Part shown: one piece after another, positions 11,224-21,100 of the stretch
Layout: each line of letters starts with the position of its first letter
How positions within the stretch are numbered: position 1 is the stretch's first letter
NCBI GenBank assembly: GCA_019155185.1
Contig: CM032801.1
Location: forward strand, 18,375,014 to 18,439,013
DNA from: Beaufortia kweichowensis
Lineage: Eukaryota > Chordata > Actinopteri > Cypriniformes > Gastromyzontidae
DNA: 64,000 nt
Direction: 5' to 3'
Notes under the pieces: generated by a model
Seen by the model: only the letters and a program-made list of their open reading frames with translations
Database searches by the model: none
What the model was told of the DNA's origin: nothing
Made by a program: the position numbers and the translations under genes

Positions 11224-11929
11224 TGTCACGGATATCAGTACCATCATGACTCATATAGGGTGATTTGCAGTTTCCAGTCTACATTGGGTTCTACTTCTGT
11301 TCCTGTCACCCGCTCACTTTCACCAGACTTATGAACTCAATATCCCATAATCCTTCCCATGTCACCCTGCACCTCCGCACACCATTGTCATCATCATCCA
11401 CCATTTTGTTATTGTATGCACCTGTACCTGTTAATTTGGACTATTATTTAAACCCTGCCTTTGCTTTGTTCTGTTTTGTCTGGGATTAATGACACCTTTG
11501 TTTGCATACTCTGCTGTGTAATGACGTAAGTCTTTGTCCTTGTATTCTCTGCATTGGAAGTCCAGGCGCGCCGAGTTCTGCTTGTCTGTTGGAAAATCTG
11601 TGCCTGTACCTGGAAAGTTTAACTGTTGGAATATCTCAGATGTTATTTGCCTGTACCTGGAAAGTTTACCTGTTGGAATATCTCTGATGTTTGTCTTCGC
11701 TCAGTGAGTTACCTCACTGTGTTTGTACCTGAGTTACTCTGTTGGATTTGTTTGTATCTTGATGCTGGGATTCTTTCTGTTTGACACCATTTGCAGTTCC
11801 TATCTCCCCTAGGTCCCCAGTTCCTGTCTCCCCTGTCCATTTGACTAGGTCCCCAGTTTATTATTCGTTCAGTAAACCTGCCTGTTGAAATTCAACTATC
11901 TGACTCTGACTCTTGTATAATCCATAACA
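11224..11929 (+). repeat. 3' LTR of Gypsy element 1, with inserted segments
   Basis: 706 bp against 568 bp for the 5' LTR. Sixteen bases after its start the LTR carries a copy of host flank (11244-11274 equals 11939-11969). A second block near 11364-11401, a block near 11550-11585 containing GGCGCGCC, and a CCCCTAGGTCCCCAG-type duplication near 11806-11855 are also absent from the 5' LTR. The end CCATAACA is followed by the target duplication ACCAT. Confidence 0.85.
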
Positions 11930-11934
11930 ACCAT

Positions 11935-13215
11935 ATTGTCATGACTCATATAGGGTGATTTGCAGTTTCATGTCGAGTACTACTATACCAAACTTGTCAT
12001 AGTTGCGCCTACTTGCTGGTTGCCATTTTGAATTATTTTGATAGCGTGTGTTCAATGTATGGGTCACCATATATTAACATAAGTCACTTTCACTTCTACA
12101 ACATTTGTCCAATTTACAGTTAGTACAACATCTAGAGGCAACAGTAACCAAAACTTAGGGAATTCATGTTAATTGACCCAGTCATTGTCATACACCACAT
12201 TAATATATTTCACAACAAGCAAGGGAAATTGTCATGTGGCTGTATGTTTGCATAATGTTTGTGCCTGTTAATATGAACACATCGCATAGTTGCATAATGT
12301 AGCAAAGTAGTTTGGTGACAGCACCGCCTATTGATCAGAAGTTATGAATAATTATATTGTGTTTTGAGTAATTGTATTTGTTTTTCAATTGTTTTTGAAA
12401 AACTCCAGTTTAGATAAGTATTTCCCTTTGTGCCAGGGCTTGTGGGGCTTAACCCTGGAATTGCAGCTAGCAACTATATTTCCCATTGGACTCATGTTAC
12501 TCATCACACCAAAACACTTTAGCCATTTTAATGATAACTAAAATGTCACTTTCGTAAAAGGCACACATCATCAGAAAAGTAATAAAGAAATATGACTAAG
12601 ATGACATATATACACACAATATACATACTACAGACACACACACACCCTGTTTTATGGAGACTTTCCATAGTCATAATGACTATTATACTGTCATTATGAC
12701 CTTTAAACAAACTGTATATTGTATTTCTTAACCCTGACTTTACCCCTAAACTTGACCTTCACACAAACCTTTCTCCATATTCACATTGTTCACATATCCA
12801 CATAAACATAATCATGTCTGCAGTAACAGAGTGGAAACCATGTGATACTGTACAGTCTATGTCACTGTCAAGCGGAGTAACCACTGGATTGTTGTTCAGA
12901 TTATTGATTGGTCATCCACAGCAGACAAATGCATCTCATCTCATGTCAGCTCTTAGAGCTGGACTTTCTTTTGTTACACTCCATGCTAAAAAGAAATTAA
13001 CACTAAAAATAATAATTTAATGAACAGTAATATCTTTATAAAGTTCATAAAACGGGGGTAGCCTTTAACAAACATTTTGAAAAGAAAAGCTTTGAAAATA
13101 ACTACAATTTGTTCAACAAATTCAACCATGCATGTTTATGAATATTTAACTAGTGGGCGGGTTAAAAGCTCAGTAATCAAACCTCTTGACGATAGGGTTT
13201 GTCGCTGTGCATTAC
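11935..13215. other. Intergenic, dispersed-repeat fragments
   Basis: No gene is seen. At about 12645-12790 the sequence GTTTTATGGAGACTTTCCATAG, followed by CTTAACCCTGACTTTACCCC, resembles a dispersed fish repeat. A short CACACACA run occurs near 12635. The plus-strand open frame at 12814-13020 has no known domain and is not called. Confidence 0.4.
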
Positions 13216-13220
13216 GTAGG

Positions 13221-13227
13221 TATAAAT
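13221..13227 (+). promoter_or_regulatory. TATA box of the TAAR gene
   Basis: TATAAAT lies 110 bp upstream of the receptor start codon and is the only clear TATA motif in the upstream few hundred bases. The spacing would give a 5' leader of roughly 80-90 nt. Confidence 0.5.
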
Positions 13228-13336
13228 GTCAGTGAGGCGCTTCATGAATCCGAACAGATGAGCATCTTCACACAGATTAAGAATCATTCTCTGATGAAGC
13301 CCAGAGTTTACTTTTCAACATTTAGCCATTGTAAAA

Positions 13337-14332
13337 ATGTCTGACTGGGGATCGACATACACGGACAATCAAACCATCCACTACTGCTTCCCAAACAACA
13401 ATCTGTCGTGTACCAGAAATATCAGACCTGAATTAGAGTACATTATTGTGTATATTTTAGTTTCTGCAGTATCAGCACTCACTGTGATTCTGAACCTGCT
13501 GGTGATCATCTCCATCTCTCACTTCAAACAGCTTCACACTCCAACCAATGTGCTGATCCTTTCTCTGGCAGTGGCTGATCTGATGTCGGGACTCATCCTT
13601 CTGCCAGTGCAGGGCATCAAACTCATTGAGTCATGCTGGTACTTTGGAGAAATATTTTGCTCAATATTTCCTCTGATTCTCTATGTAGTTGTTGTAGCAT
13701 CTCTTGGCAATATGATTATTATATCAGTGGACCGGTACATTGCTGTAATCGACCCTTTGCGATATCCGTTGAGGGTCAATAACAACAGAGTTGTCTTTGT
13801 AATTGTTGGAAACTGGTTATTTTCCACCTTTTATTCTTTTTATCTCTTGTATGATTTTTTACTGTATCCAGAGAGAAATTACAAATGCATTGGTGAATGT
13901 GTACTTGTTGTCACGTTGGAAAATTTGATAATAGATGCCATTGTTTGTTTAGTGGCACCATGTTGTGTTATCATTCCTTTATATGTGAAAATTTGTTTTG
14001 TAGCAAAACATCAAGCTGAGCATTTGAATTCGGTAACAGCAAAAAAGGCCAAATCAGAAAAAAAGGCGGCAAGAACCTTAGGGATTGTAGTAATGGTTTA
14101 TCTGCTTTGCTGGCTGCCGTATTATTTAATAACTCTCTCTCTTGGACATGATGAAAATGATACTCTCATAATTAATACCATGTACTGGATTATGTGTCTG
14201 AATTCTTGCATGAATCCGCTTATCTATGCAATGTTTTATCCATGGTTCAGAATTTCAGCAAAATACATTTTGACTTTAAAAATACTTGAACCATCATCAG
14301 AATACTTCAATTTGTTTCCAGAAGAGAAATGA
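13337..14332 (+). CDS. Trace amine-associated receptor, fish class III type
   Basis: A complete single-exon, 331-residue class A GPCR, the usual size for a TAAR. These are olfactory amine receptors of ciliated sensory neurons, coupled to an olfactory G protein. Visible hallmarks are two N-glycosylation sequons (N11-Q-T, N22-L-S), N53 in TM1, D81 in TM2, DRY at 132-134, W160 in TM4, P208 in TM5, CWLP at 258-261 in TM6, and the TAAR TM7 fingerprint NSCMNPLIYAMFYPWF at 289-304. Cys108 and Cys184/188 can form the extracellular disulfides. The amine-binding Asp at 3.32 is replaced by Leu115, whereas Asp200 sits at 5.42, eight residues before P208. That combination is known for fish class III TAARs such as the TAAR13 group. 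The start Met precedes about 30 extracellular residues. The exact orthologue cannot be named from sequence alone. Confidence 0.93.
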   Translation: MSDWGSTYTDNQTIHYCFPNNNLSCTRNIRPELEYIIVYILVSAVSALTVILNLLVIISISHFKQLHTPTNVLILSLAVADLMSGLILLPVQGIKLIESCWYFGEIFCSIFPLILYVVVVASLGNMIIISVDRYIAVIDPLRYPLRVNNNRVVFVIVGNWLFSTFYSFYLLYDFLLYPERNYKCIGECVLVVTLENLIIDAIVCLVAPCCVIIPLYVKICFVAKHQAEHLNSVTAKKAKSEKKAARTLGIVVMVYLLCWLPYYLITLSLGHDENDTLIINTMYWIMCLNSCMNPLIYAMFYPWFRISAKYILTLKILEPSSEYFNLFPEEK

Positions 14333-14348
14333 TCACTTATAAACATGT

Positions 14349-14354
14349 AATAAA
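14349..14354 (+). terminator. Poly(A) signal of the TAAR gene
   Basis: AATAAA begins 17 bp after the stop codon of the receptor. A further AATAAA near 14902 could be used for a longer 3' UTR. Confidence 0.5.
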
Positions 14355-15574
14355 TGTTGAGCATTTTCTTTAAATGTTAGATGACTGTTAGATCTCTGTG
14401 TGATGAACTATGCTGTTGTTCAAATACAATGTAACACTGTAACAAACAGATCTGTTTCCATTTTTTAAGGGGCAAACATGATTGCCTTAAAAGTCTTAAA
14501 TCATTTGTGTTAATGTGAAGAATAAGACTGTAGTGTTGAGAAACCCCTTTCATTTTCAGAGACATTTTAAAGCTCACACTCATCTGTAGTCACTACAACT
14601 ACAAATTGTCAAATTGTTTTTATACATGTAAATGTTAATGTTTGGTAATTTTTTTTTACAAAAACGAAATATCGTTGACAAACTGGTAAAATGAGACTAT
14701 ATTTAATCAAAATGTTTAGTGTTGAATGTGAAATGCGCAAGGTCATAGAAACAAATAAAATCTTTGATAGTGATTGACAAAACCATTTTTGAAACAAACA
14801 ATTATGTTTTCAAAGTTGTCTGAGATTTATTATTTACAATATATGTTGTAATTATGATGAACAGATTTATAACCCCACTTATACAACTGCACCTGGGGAG
14901 AAATAAAAGAATTATGATGACACCCAGTTAGTAAAACACTAATATTGTAATATTAATAAGTTTTTACTTTTTTGTTAAACATCTCTATGTGCAAAATGTA
15001 TGAATGGCAAAATCGCTTTACTGTTCTGTTTTGATTAAACTTTGTTTGGCAGTAACTTTGTGTCTGCTTTATGTAATGTATTATGATCTTCTGCTGTAAT
15101 AAAAGTTGGGCAATATGCAAAGTTGTTTTAGATGTGTTTTCAGTGTTGAGTGTTATGTTTGTAAGCCAAAAAGTATAATATACAGTATAATATACATATA
15201 TATATATATATAAAATATACTGTGGCTGAGAATAAATAGCAGATTTAATATTACATTATAGATGGGACCCATGCTCATACTTTGTGGTTTTGTCCTGTGA
15301 TTTCTGAGTTTGGAAGAATATTTTTCAGTGGTACTTAAATGTTTCTTGAATTCACTTAGTTTGGATGTTCTGACCATATATTAGCATTGGCACATTCTCA
15401 GCTCTTAAGTTTGGTATGGTGGTGACTGAAAGAGGGTGATTTTGATGGACTGGAAGTCTGCTCTACCACCCAGTCATAAATGGCTGGCTGAAATGATTCT
15501 AACATTAATGCTTATAAAGTATTTGAGAAAATCTGGGGCCTCTTTCTTACTTATTTTACTTATTCTTACTAGAA
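14355..15574. other. Receptor 3' flank, no gene seen
   Basis: AT-rich noncoding sequence with a TATATATATATATATA run near 15196-15212. Short minus-strand open frames here (14377-14797, 15153-15377) are low-complexity and have no domain. Confidence 0.4.
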
Positions 15575-17565
15575 TTAGGCTATGTTCCAGCAGCCTTCAA
15601 AATGGCAGTTATTAGGCCTCTCATAAAAAAGCCTAATCTCGACCAGGGAGAGCTGACTTTAGACCAATTTCAAATCTCCCCTTTTTATCAAAAATACTGG
15701 AAAAGGTTGTGTCTAACCAACTACAGACATTCCTAATGAAAAATAGCATCTATGAAAAATTTCAATCAGGATTCAGGCCCCATCACAGCATAGAAACAGC
15801 CATGCTCAGAGTAACAAATGACCTCCTTCTAGCATCAGATCGCGGTGAAACATCTATTCTTATATTACTTCGACCTCAGTGCAGCTTTTGATACAATAGA
15901 TCATACAATTCTACTGGATAGACTAGAAAACCTTGTTGGCATTAATGGTCAAGCCCTAGACTGGTTTAAGTCTCATTTAACCGATTGCTACCACTTTGTT
16001 TGTGTTAACGAGGGTAAATCTTATTACTCCCAGGTAAAATACGGCATGCCACAGGGATCAGTTCTTGGTCCTATTGTCTTTGCATTATATATGCTTCCCC
16101 TCGGAGATATTATTAAGAAACATGACATCAACTTCCACCGTTACGCCGACGACACCCAGCTTCATATTTCCTCATAACCTCACAAAACCCACAGTTTTTC
16201 TAAGCTAATAGACTGTATCAACGATATTAGAAAATGGATGGCAAACAACTTCCTTCAACTTAACCCCAATAAGACAGGTTTTGGTTATTGAACCTAATAG
16301 CTCCAAGCACGACACAATAGTCCACAACATCTCTATAGAAGGCTGCACCATTGTCCCATCTTCTGCAGTCAAGAACCTAGGTGTGATTCTAGATAAGAAC
16401 CTGTCTTTCGATGGTCACATTTCTAATGTGTGTCGTACCGCTTTTTTCCACCTTAGAAACATCTCAAAATGCGCCACATTAAGTCTGTCTCGGATGTAGA
16501 GAAGCTAATCCACGCATTTATGACCTCCAGAATTGACTACTGTAATTCATTACTGGGGGGGTGTCATGCAAAGCAAATAAATAAGCTTCAGCTGGTTCAA
16601 AATGCAGCTGCTAGAATGCTTACTAGATCAAAAAAGTATGACCACATAAGTCCTCTTCTAGCAACACTGCACTGGCTACCTGTTAAGTATTGCATACATT
16701 TCAAAATATTGTTACTTACATACAAAGCCCTAAACGGACTAGCACCTTTATACCTCTATGAACTACTATCAGCATACAATCCATCCCGAGCATTGCGCTC
16801 ACAAAATAGCGGTTTGTTAATAGTTCCAAGAATATCAAAAAAATCTAAAGGTGGAAGATCCTTCTCCTACTTAGCACCAAAATTATGGAATGACCTTCCC
16901 AGCAATATTCGGGACTCAGACACACTCGAGCAGTTTAAAACTAAACTAAAGACTTATCTCTTTAGCCATGCATTCACCTAATCTCAGATCCAACTCTCTA
17001 AGGCCGCAATAGTTAACTCAACTGGAACCGGGCATGCATAAATATTACATATTGCAAAAGATATCTTTTGCATACATTACATATGAACGGCCACTACGCT
17101 AATGTTAGTCTGTTTTGTCCCCTTCTCTCCTTCTCCTCCTCTCTCCTTTTCTCTCTCTCTATCCCCCTCTACCTTTTCCGAGGGATCCCGAGGAATGAGT
17201 TCCAGCTGGCACAACACTGCTCATAACAGTCCTGCCCCACCTGATGCCCATCCTGGTGATGTTAAATGGACGACTGCCCAAGACGACCACCTTATTTATA
17301 ATTCATTTTTATTCATTCTCTTAAATAAGTAAATGTCTGTGTCTTGTAACTGCATAGCGAGTTATAGATGCGATCAATGGCAATTTGTGTCCTTTATTAC
17401 AGATTGCAACTATAACACGTCATGTCAGGGTTTTTTTCTCTCTTAAAGATTTCTTCTGAATCCCTGACCACTGACTGTTATCGTTCAATGCATGTAAAGC
17501 TGCTTTGGTACAATGGTCTTTGTGAGAAAGCGCTATACAAATAACATTGAATTGAATTGAATTAT
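15575..17565 (+). mobile_element. L2/CR1-type LINE, 5'-truncated (family A, copy 2)
   Basis: It begins inside the RT domain (LGYVPAAFKMAVIRPLIKK). The domain order is intact over several frames: FQSGFRPHHSIETAMLRVTN, the catalytic AAFDTIDHTILLDRLENL, PQGSVLGPIVFALYMLPLGD, and the active-site YADDTQLHIS near 16143-16172. The C-terminal part EKLIHAFMTSRIDYCNSLL ... QLVQNAAARMLTRSKKYDH runs to a stop at 16979. Several frameshifts and stops split the ORF (about 15885, 16175, 16280, 16470), so it is inactive. A 3' UTR with GTAAAGCTGCTTTGGTACAA ends in a TTGAATTGAATTGAATT tail near 17550-17565. It matches the minus-strand copy at 20677 closely. Confidence 0.88.
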
Positions 17566-18169
17566 TTTAAAATTTGTTTAAAAAACTAGTTCTAAAACTA
17601 GAAAATTAGGATACCCCATAAAAGCCTGTGTTTTTTAACAAAGCTAACCATATGGCCATTTGATCTTCATTTTAACAATATCGGGAGATTTGAGTAATGT
17701 AACTACAGTTTTTTACAATCACTTTGCTACTATTTTCAGAACCTTGATGTCATTTTTCAAAACTCTAGACACAAAACTCAAACTTGTAACACAGGCTGTG
17801 TAATGTTCAAAACATTGCATTGTGCATTCACATCTTTAAAGAAATCTTGTACTTGCACAATCATTGGTTCAAAACACAAATTTACTGTGAAATACTATTG
17901 AAACATAACTATAGATCACCCACACACAAGCAACCGATAGTTTCACTGTGTAGAACAAAATAGGTGATACAGGTTTCATTATGGTACTACATGTACAGTA
18001 AATACACAATCACAACATAGGTTTATTTGAATCAAAGCAAAAATAATTAGCTATGAAATAGAAAGGAAAAGACAGTACTGTAAAATATCAAATGCAGTGT
18101 TCCTCAACTTGCTTGCTTGTACTGTAAGAAACAAAACAGGAGTGATTACTGTACTTCTACATTGTCATC

Positions 18170-18698
18170 AACTCAACTGTGTTGTGGATTTGGCCACAGG
18201 TTCTCATCTACATCACAATGGATGTTTTCATTAGCCAAACATCTTGGAAAAAACCTTCAGGCATGGCTATATCAGGTATTTCTGTAAGGCGAATATCATT
18301 TCTGGCCCGAACCAAATCGACCACAGCCTGCTCTTGTTGGTCAGTTAGAATTTTGCCTCTGCCTCCACCATTTGGCCTGGTCACAATTCTACAGGGAACA
18401 TTAGAGTAAGAAGACACTTGGTCACATCACCTATTCTGTGATACACATTGGTATGCAGTCATTTGACAATTGAGAGTAGCATTATGTTTAGTGCATGCTG
18501 ATAACTTACCGGTTCTCATTGCAGAAAGTTCTGATTATTGAGGCCACGGTTGACCTTCTGAGGTTTGGTTGTATCATTGTAGCCGCCTCAGTCATTGTCA
18601 TGCCATGATTTATGGTCTACAACTATTGCCCGAATTTCATTGGACACTCTATGCTGTTGCTGCCGCTCTCTTGGTCCGTGGCCTTGTCCTCTACCACG
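18170..18698 (-). pseudogene. IS630-like transposase, internally deleted
   Basis: Reading on the minus strand, the first piece (about 18575-18698) gives RGRGQGHGPRERQQQHRVSN and EIRAIVVDHK, a basic N-terminus with the start of a helix-turn-helix. The second piece (18208-18417) gives VTRPNGGGRGKILTDQQEQA and VVDLVRARNDIRLTEI, the second DNA-binding half. It then passes, in another frame, straight into PRCLANENIHCDVDENLWPN, which resembles the usual C-terminus of these transposases. The DDE catalytic middle is missing, so the protein could bind DNA at most. This is a deletion derivative. Confidence 0.7.
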
Positions 18699-19556
18699 TT
18701 TTTTTTTCTTTTTAAGTATATTTATTAATTTTTAAATTCTACAAAACAAAATTTAAAATCGAACAAGAGGGAAAAAAGGCTTACCACCTCAATAAATCAA
18801 TTTAAGAAATAAATGAGATACAAACAACATACCTTAGACATTTTTGCTCCAATGTGCCGCACATATTTAAACCTCATTAAACAAACCCTCTAATAAGAAT
18901 AGAGGATATATCTAAGCCCATCTTTATTATAAGAAGCACAGGTTAAGTAGTCTAATGAGACATATTCCAAAGTAACCCTGTGCCATAGGGACCTAGAAGG
19001 AGCTTTATCAACTACAATTTAAAAGAATGCATTTTCTTGCACAGAATGTTAGAAATTTACAAAGTGCCTTTTTATGTTTGTCTATGATAATGTCACTGTA
19101 TATTCCAAGCAACAAATGTTTTGGACCGTAGCCAATATTAATAGATAAAATAGCATTAAGTTCTTGTTCAACCATAATCCAAAACTTCTGAATCTCCCTA
19201 CAGAACCAGAGACAGTGAATAAGATCTCCTTCCTCCGTTTTACATTTCAGACACGTTGGCGAGCAGTCTTCTTTAAACTTATGCCTCCGTGAAAGAGAAA
19301 TGTGAGCTCTGTGCAAAATTTTCAGCTGCATTGCTTTTACTCTGTTACATATGCTTAAGGTCCCAGCATTCTTCCATGCTTCCTCCCATTGATCGTCTGT
19401 GATTTGTATATCAAGTGTCCTTTCCCATGTCTTCTTCAAGGAATCCGTATTTGAAACACCACAGTCCTTGAGAATCTTGTAAAATGAACCTGCAGAACTG
19501 TTCATTTGTGAAAAAAGATGTCTCTCCACAGCTGAAATGTCCTGGTTTGTGAACAA
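18699..19556 (-). mobile_element. L1-type LINE 3' fragment with zf-RVT domain
   Basis: On the minus strand, 19008-19556 encodes the C-terminal end of an L1-type ORF2: KKTWERTLDIQITDDQWEEA, then RVKAMQLKILHRAHISLSRR, and the zinc-binding CLKCKTEEGDLIHCLWFC segment of zf-RVT type. The poly(A) end shows as TTTTTTTTTCTTTTTAAG at 18700-18717, directly next to the transposase sequence. It is 5'-truncated, has no RT catalytic part, and was inserted into the IS630-type transposon. Confidence 0.8.
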
Positions 19557-19939
19557 AGTAGTGTCAGCACTTTGATGTTAAGTTGTGCCATATTGAACAG
19601 GTGATTTTTGTTAAATGAACAAATGTTCTAAGTTTTATGTGTATTGTATCCAAGCAATTGAGAAAAGGGTTACAGTTTTGAAAAATGTGCATTTTGATCA
19701 TTGGTTGTGAGTTTTGTGTCTAGAGTTGTGAAAAATGACATAAAGGTTCTGAAAATAGTAGTGATTGTAAAAAACTGTAAACAAATAAAAAAAAGAAAAG
19801 TATTTTTAAAATTATGGCTAAAATGACCTACAAGTGTATTACATCAGGTTCAAATTCTTAGAACATTGTTAAAAAGCATTTTGAAGGAAGCTTGTCTTAT
19901 TTAAATCTCAGACATTTAGTTGGTTTGCTCTTATTTGTT

Positions 19940-20249
19940 GAGGTGAGAGGTATCACCATGATAAGATCAAAAGAGCTCTCTGAGGTCTTCAGAAAGAAGA
20001 TTTTTGATGCTTTTGAGTCTGGTAAGAGATATAAAAAGATCTCAAAAGTATTTGTAATCACACATTCCACCGTCAAAATCATTTACAAGTGCAAAACATT
20101 TAAAACAACTGCCAACATGGCCGGGTCAGGCTATCCAAGCAAATTCACCCCAAGAGCAGACCGCACGATGCTTAAAGAAGTCTCCAAAAACCCTAAAATA
20201 TCATCACCTACAGCAAGCTCTTGCTACAGTTGTCGAAGTGTATGATGTC
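19940..20249 (+). pseudogene. Tc1-type transposase, N-terminal fragment
   Basis: From the ATG at 19960 the reading frame gives MIRSKELSEVFRKKIFDAFE, SGKRYKKISKVFVITHSTVK and TPRADRTMLKEVSKNPKISS, the paired-like HTH part of a Tc1 transposase that binds the element ends. A one-base shift near 20207 moves the reading to LQQALATVVEVYDVKV. The gene then stops abruptly at about 20249, where LINE sequence starts. The DDE catalytic domain and the right TIR are absent. No left TIR was recognised. Confidence 0.8.
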
Positions 20250-20676
20250 AAAGTCTGGTTTCAAGAGCAATCACTCCACTGAGACTGCGCTTCTGTCAGT
20301 CACTGAGGCACTGCGACTTGTAAAAGCAGAATCTAAATCATCTGTCCTCATTTTGCTGGATCTTTCTGCTGCCTTTGATACAGTTAACCACCAGATCCTA
20401 CTGACATCCCTCTCATCGCTAGGGATCACAGGTACCACACTCCGGTGGTTTAAATCATACCTCTCAGACAGGTCCTTCAGGGTGTCATGGAATGGGGGGC
20501 TGTCCAAAGCCCATCCCATGGCCACTGGCATCCCTCAGGGATCAGTTCTTGCACCACTCCTCTTTTCTATCTACACAACATCCCTGGGACCCATCATTCA
20601 ATCACATGGCTTTGACTACCACTGCTATGCAGATGACACCCAGATTTTGTTCTCTTTCCAGCCAGACGAAAGACAT
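20250..20676 (+). mobile_element. L2/CR1-type LINE (family B), left half
   Basis: An open frame carries RT blocks: SGFKSNHSTETALLSVTEAL, SVLILLDLSAAFDTVNHQIL (catalytic Asp), ATGIPQGSVLAPLLFSIYTT, and the active-site HCYADDTQILFSFQPDE near 20623-20670. It breaks off at a minus-strand L2 insertion (20677). Its continuation, SSWMTEHHLQLNLAK, is found at 32150, 11.5 kb away. The protein is close in type to family A but clearly a different lineage. Confidence 0.85.
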
Positions 20677-21066
20677 TCAATTCAATTCAATTCAATTTTA
20701 TTTGTGTAGCGCTTTTCACAAAGGACATTGTATCAAAGCAGCTTTATATGTAATAACAGATAGCAGTCAGTGGTCAGGGATTCAAAAAAACTCTTTAAGA
20801 GAGAAAACCCCTGACATGACGTGTTATAGGTGCAATCCGTAGCATGTGCAATCCGGAATAAAGGACACAATTTGCCATTGATTGCATCTATAACTCGCTA
20901 TGCAGTTTACAGGATACAGAGACATACATTGTAGGATACAGAAAATTACTTTAGAGAGTGAATAAAATGTTATATGTGAAGTGTAATGTAGTAGATTTGA
21001 TTGTAATTTAACAGGTGCAGGAGGTTGTCCTGGGTGGTCGTCATTTAGCAGCAGAAAGGGAGAGGG

Positions 21067-21100
<34 letters not shown>

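Larger units (their letters stand above)
6476..11929 (+). mobile_element. Ty3/Gypsy chromodomain retrotransposon, full span
   Basis: An LTR retrotransposon of 5454 bp flanked by a perfect 5-bp target duplication, ACCAT (6471-6475 and 11930-11934). Both LTRs begin TGTCACGG and end CATAACA. The order gag, RT, RNase H, integrase, chromodomain is that of the chromovirus branch of Ty3/Gypsy. The coding part is dead: there is a gag frameshift, a missing protease region, an RT frameshift, an 86-bp duplication inside RNase H and an in-frame stop before the chromodomain. The 3' LTR is about 140 bp longer than the 5' LTR because of copied and inserted segments. The element sits in AT-rich noncoding sequence upstream of the TAAR gene. 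Confidence 0.92.
17706..19777 (-). mobile_element. IS630/Tc1-mariner-type transposon with long TIRs
   Basis: The two ends form inverted repeats of about 75 bp: CAGTTTTTTACAATCACT at 17706 matches the complement of GTGATTGTAAAAAACTG ending at 19777, and ACTCTAGACACAAAACTC is also mirrored. TA dinucleotides flank both ends (17704-17705 and 19778-19779), the target duplication of this superfamily. Inside, minus-strand pieces of a transposase remain at 18170-18700. The element is also split by an L1 3' fragment at about 18699-19556. Confidence 0.85.

Noticed and set aside
12814..13020. Small ORF upstream of the TAAR gene
   Set aside because: No domain, no conserved context, and it overlaps repeat-like sequence.
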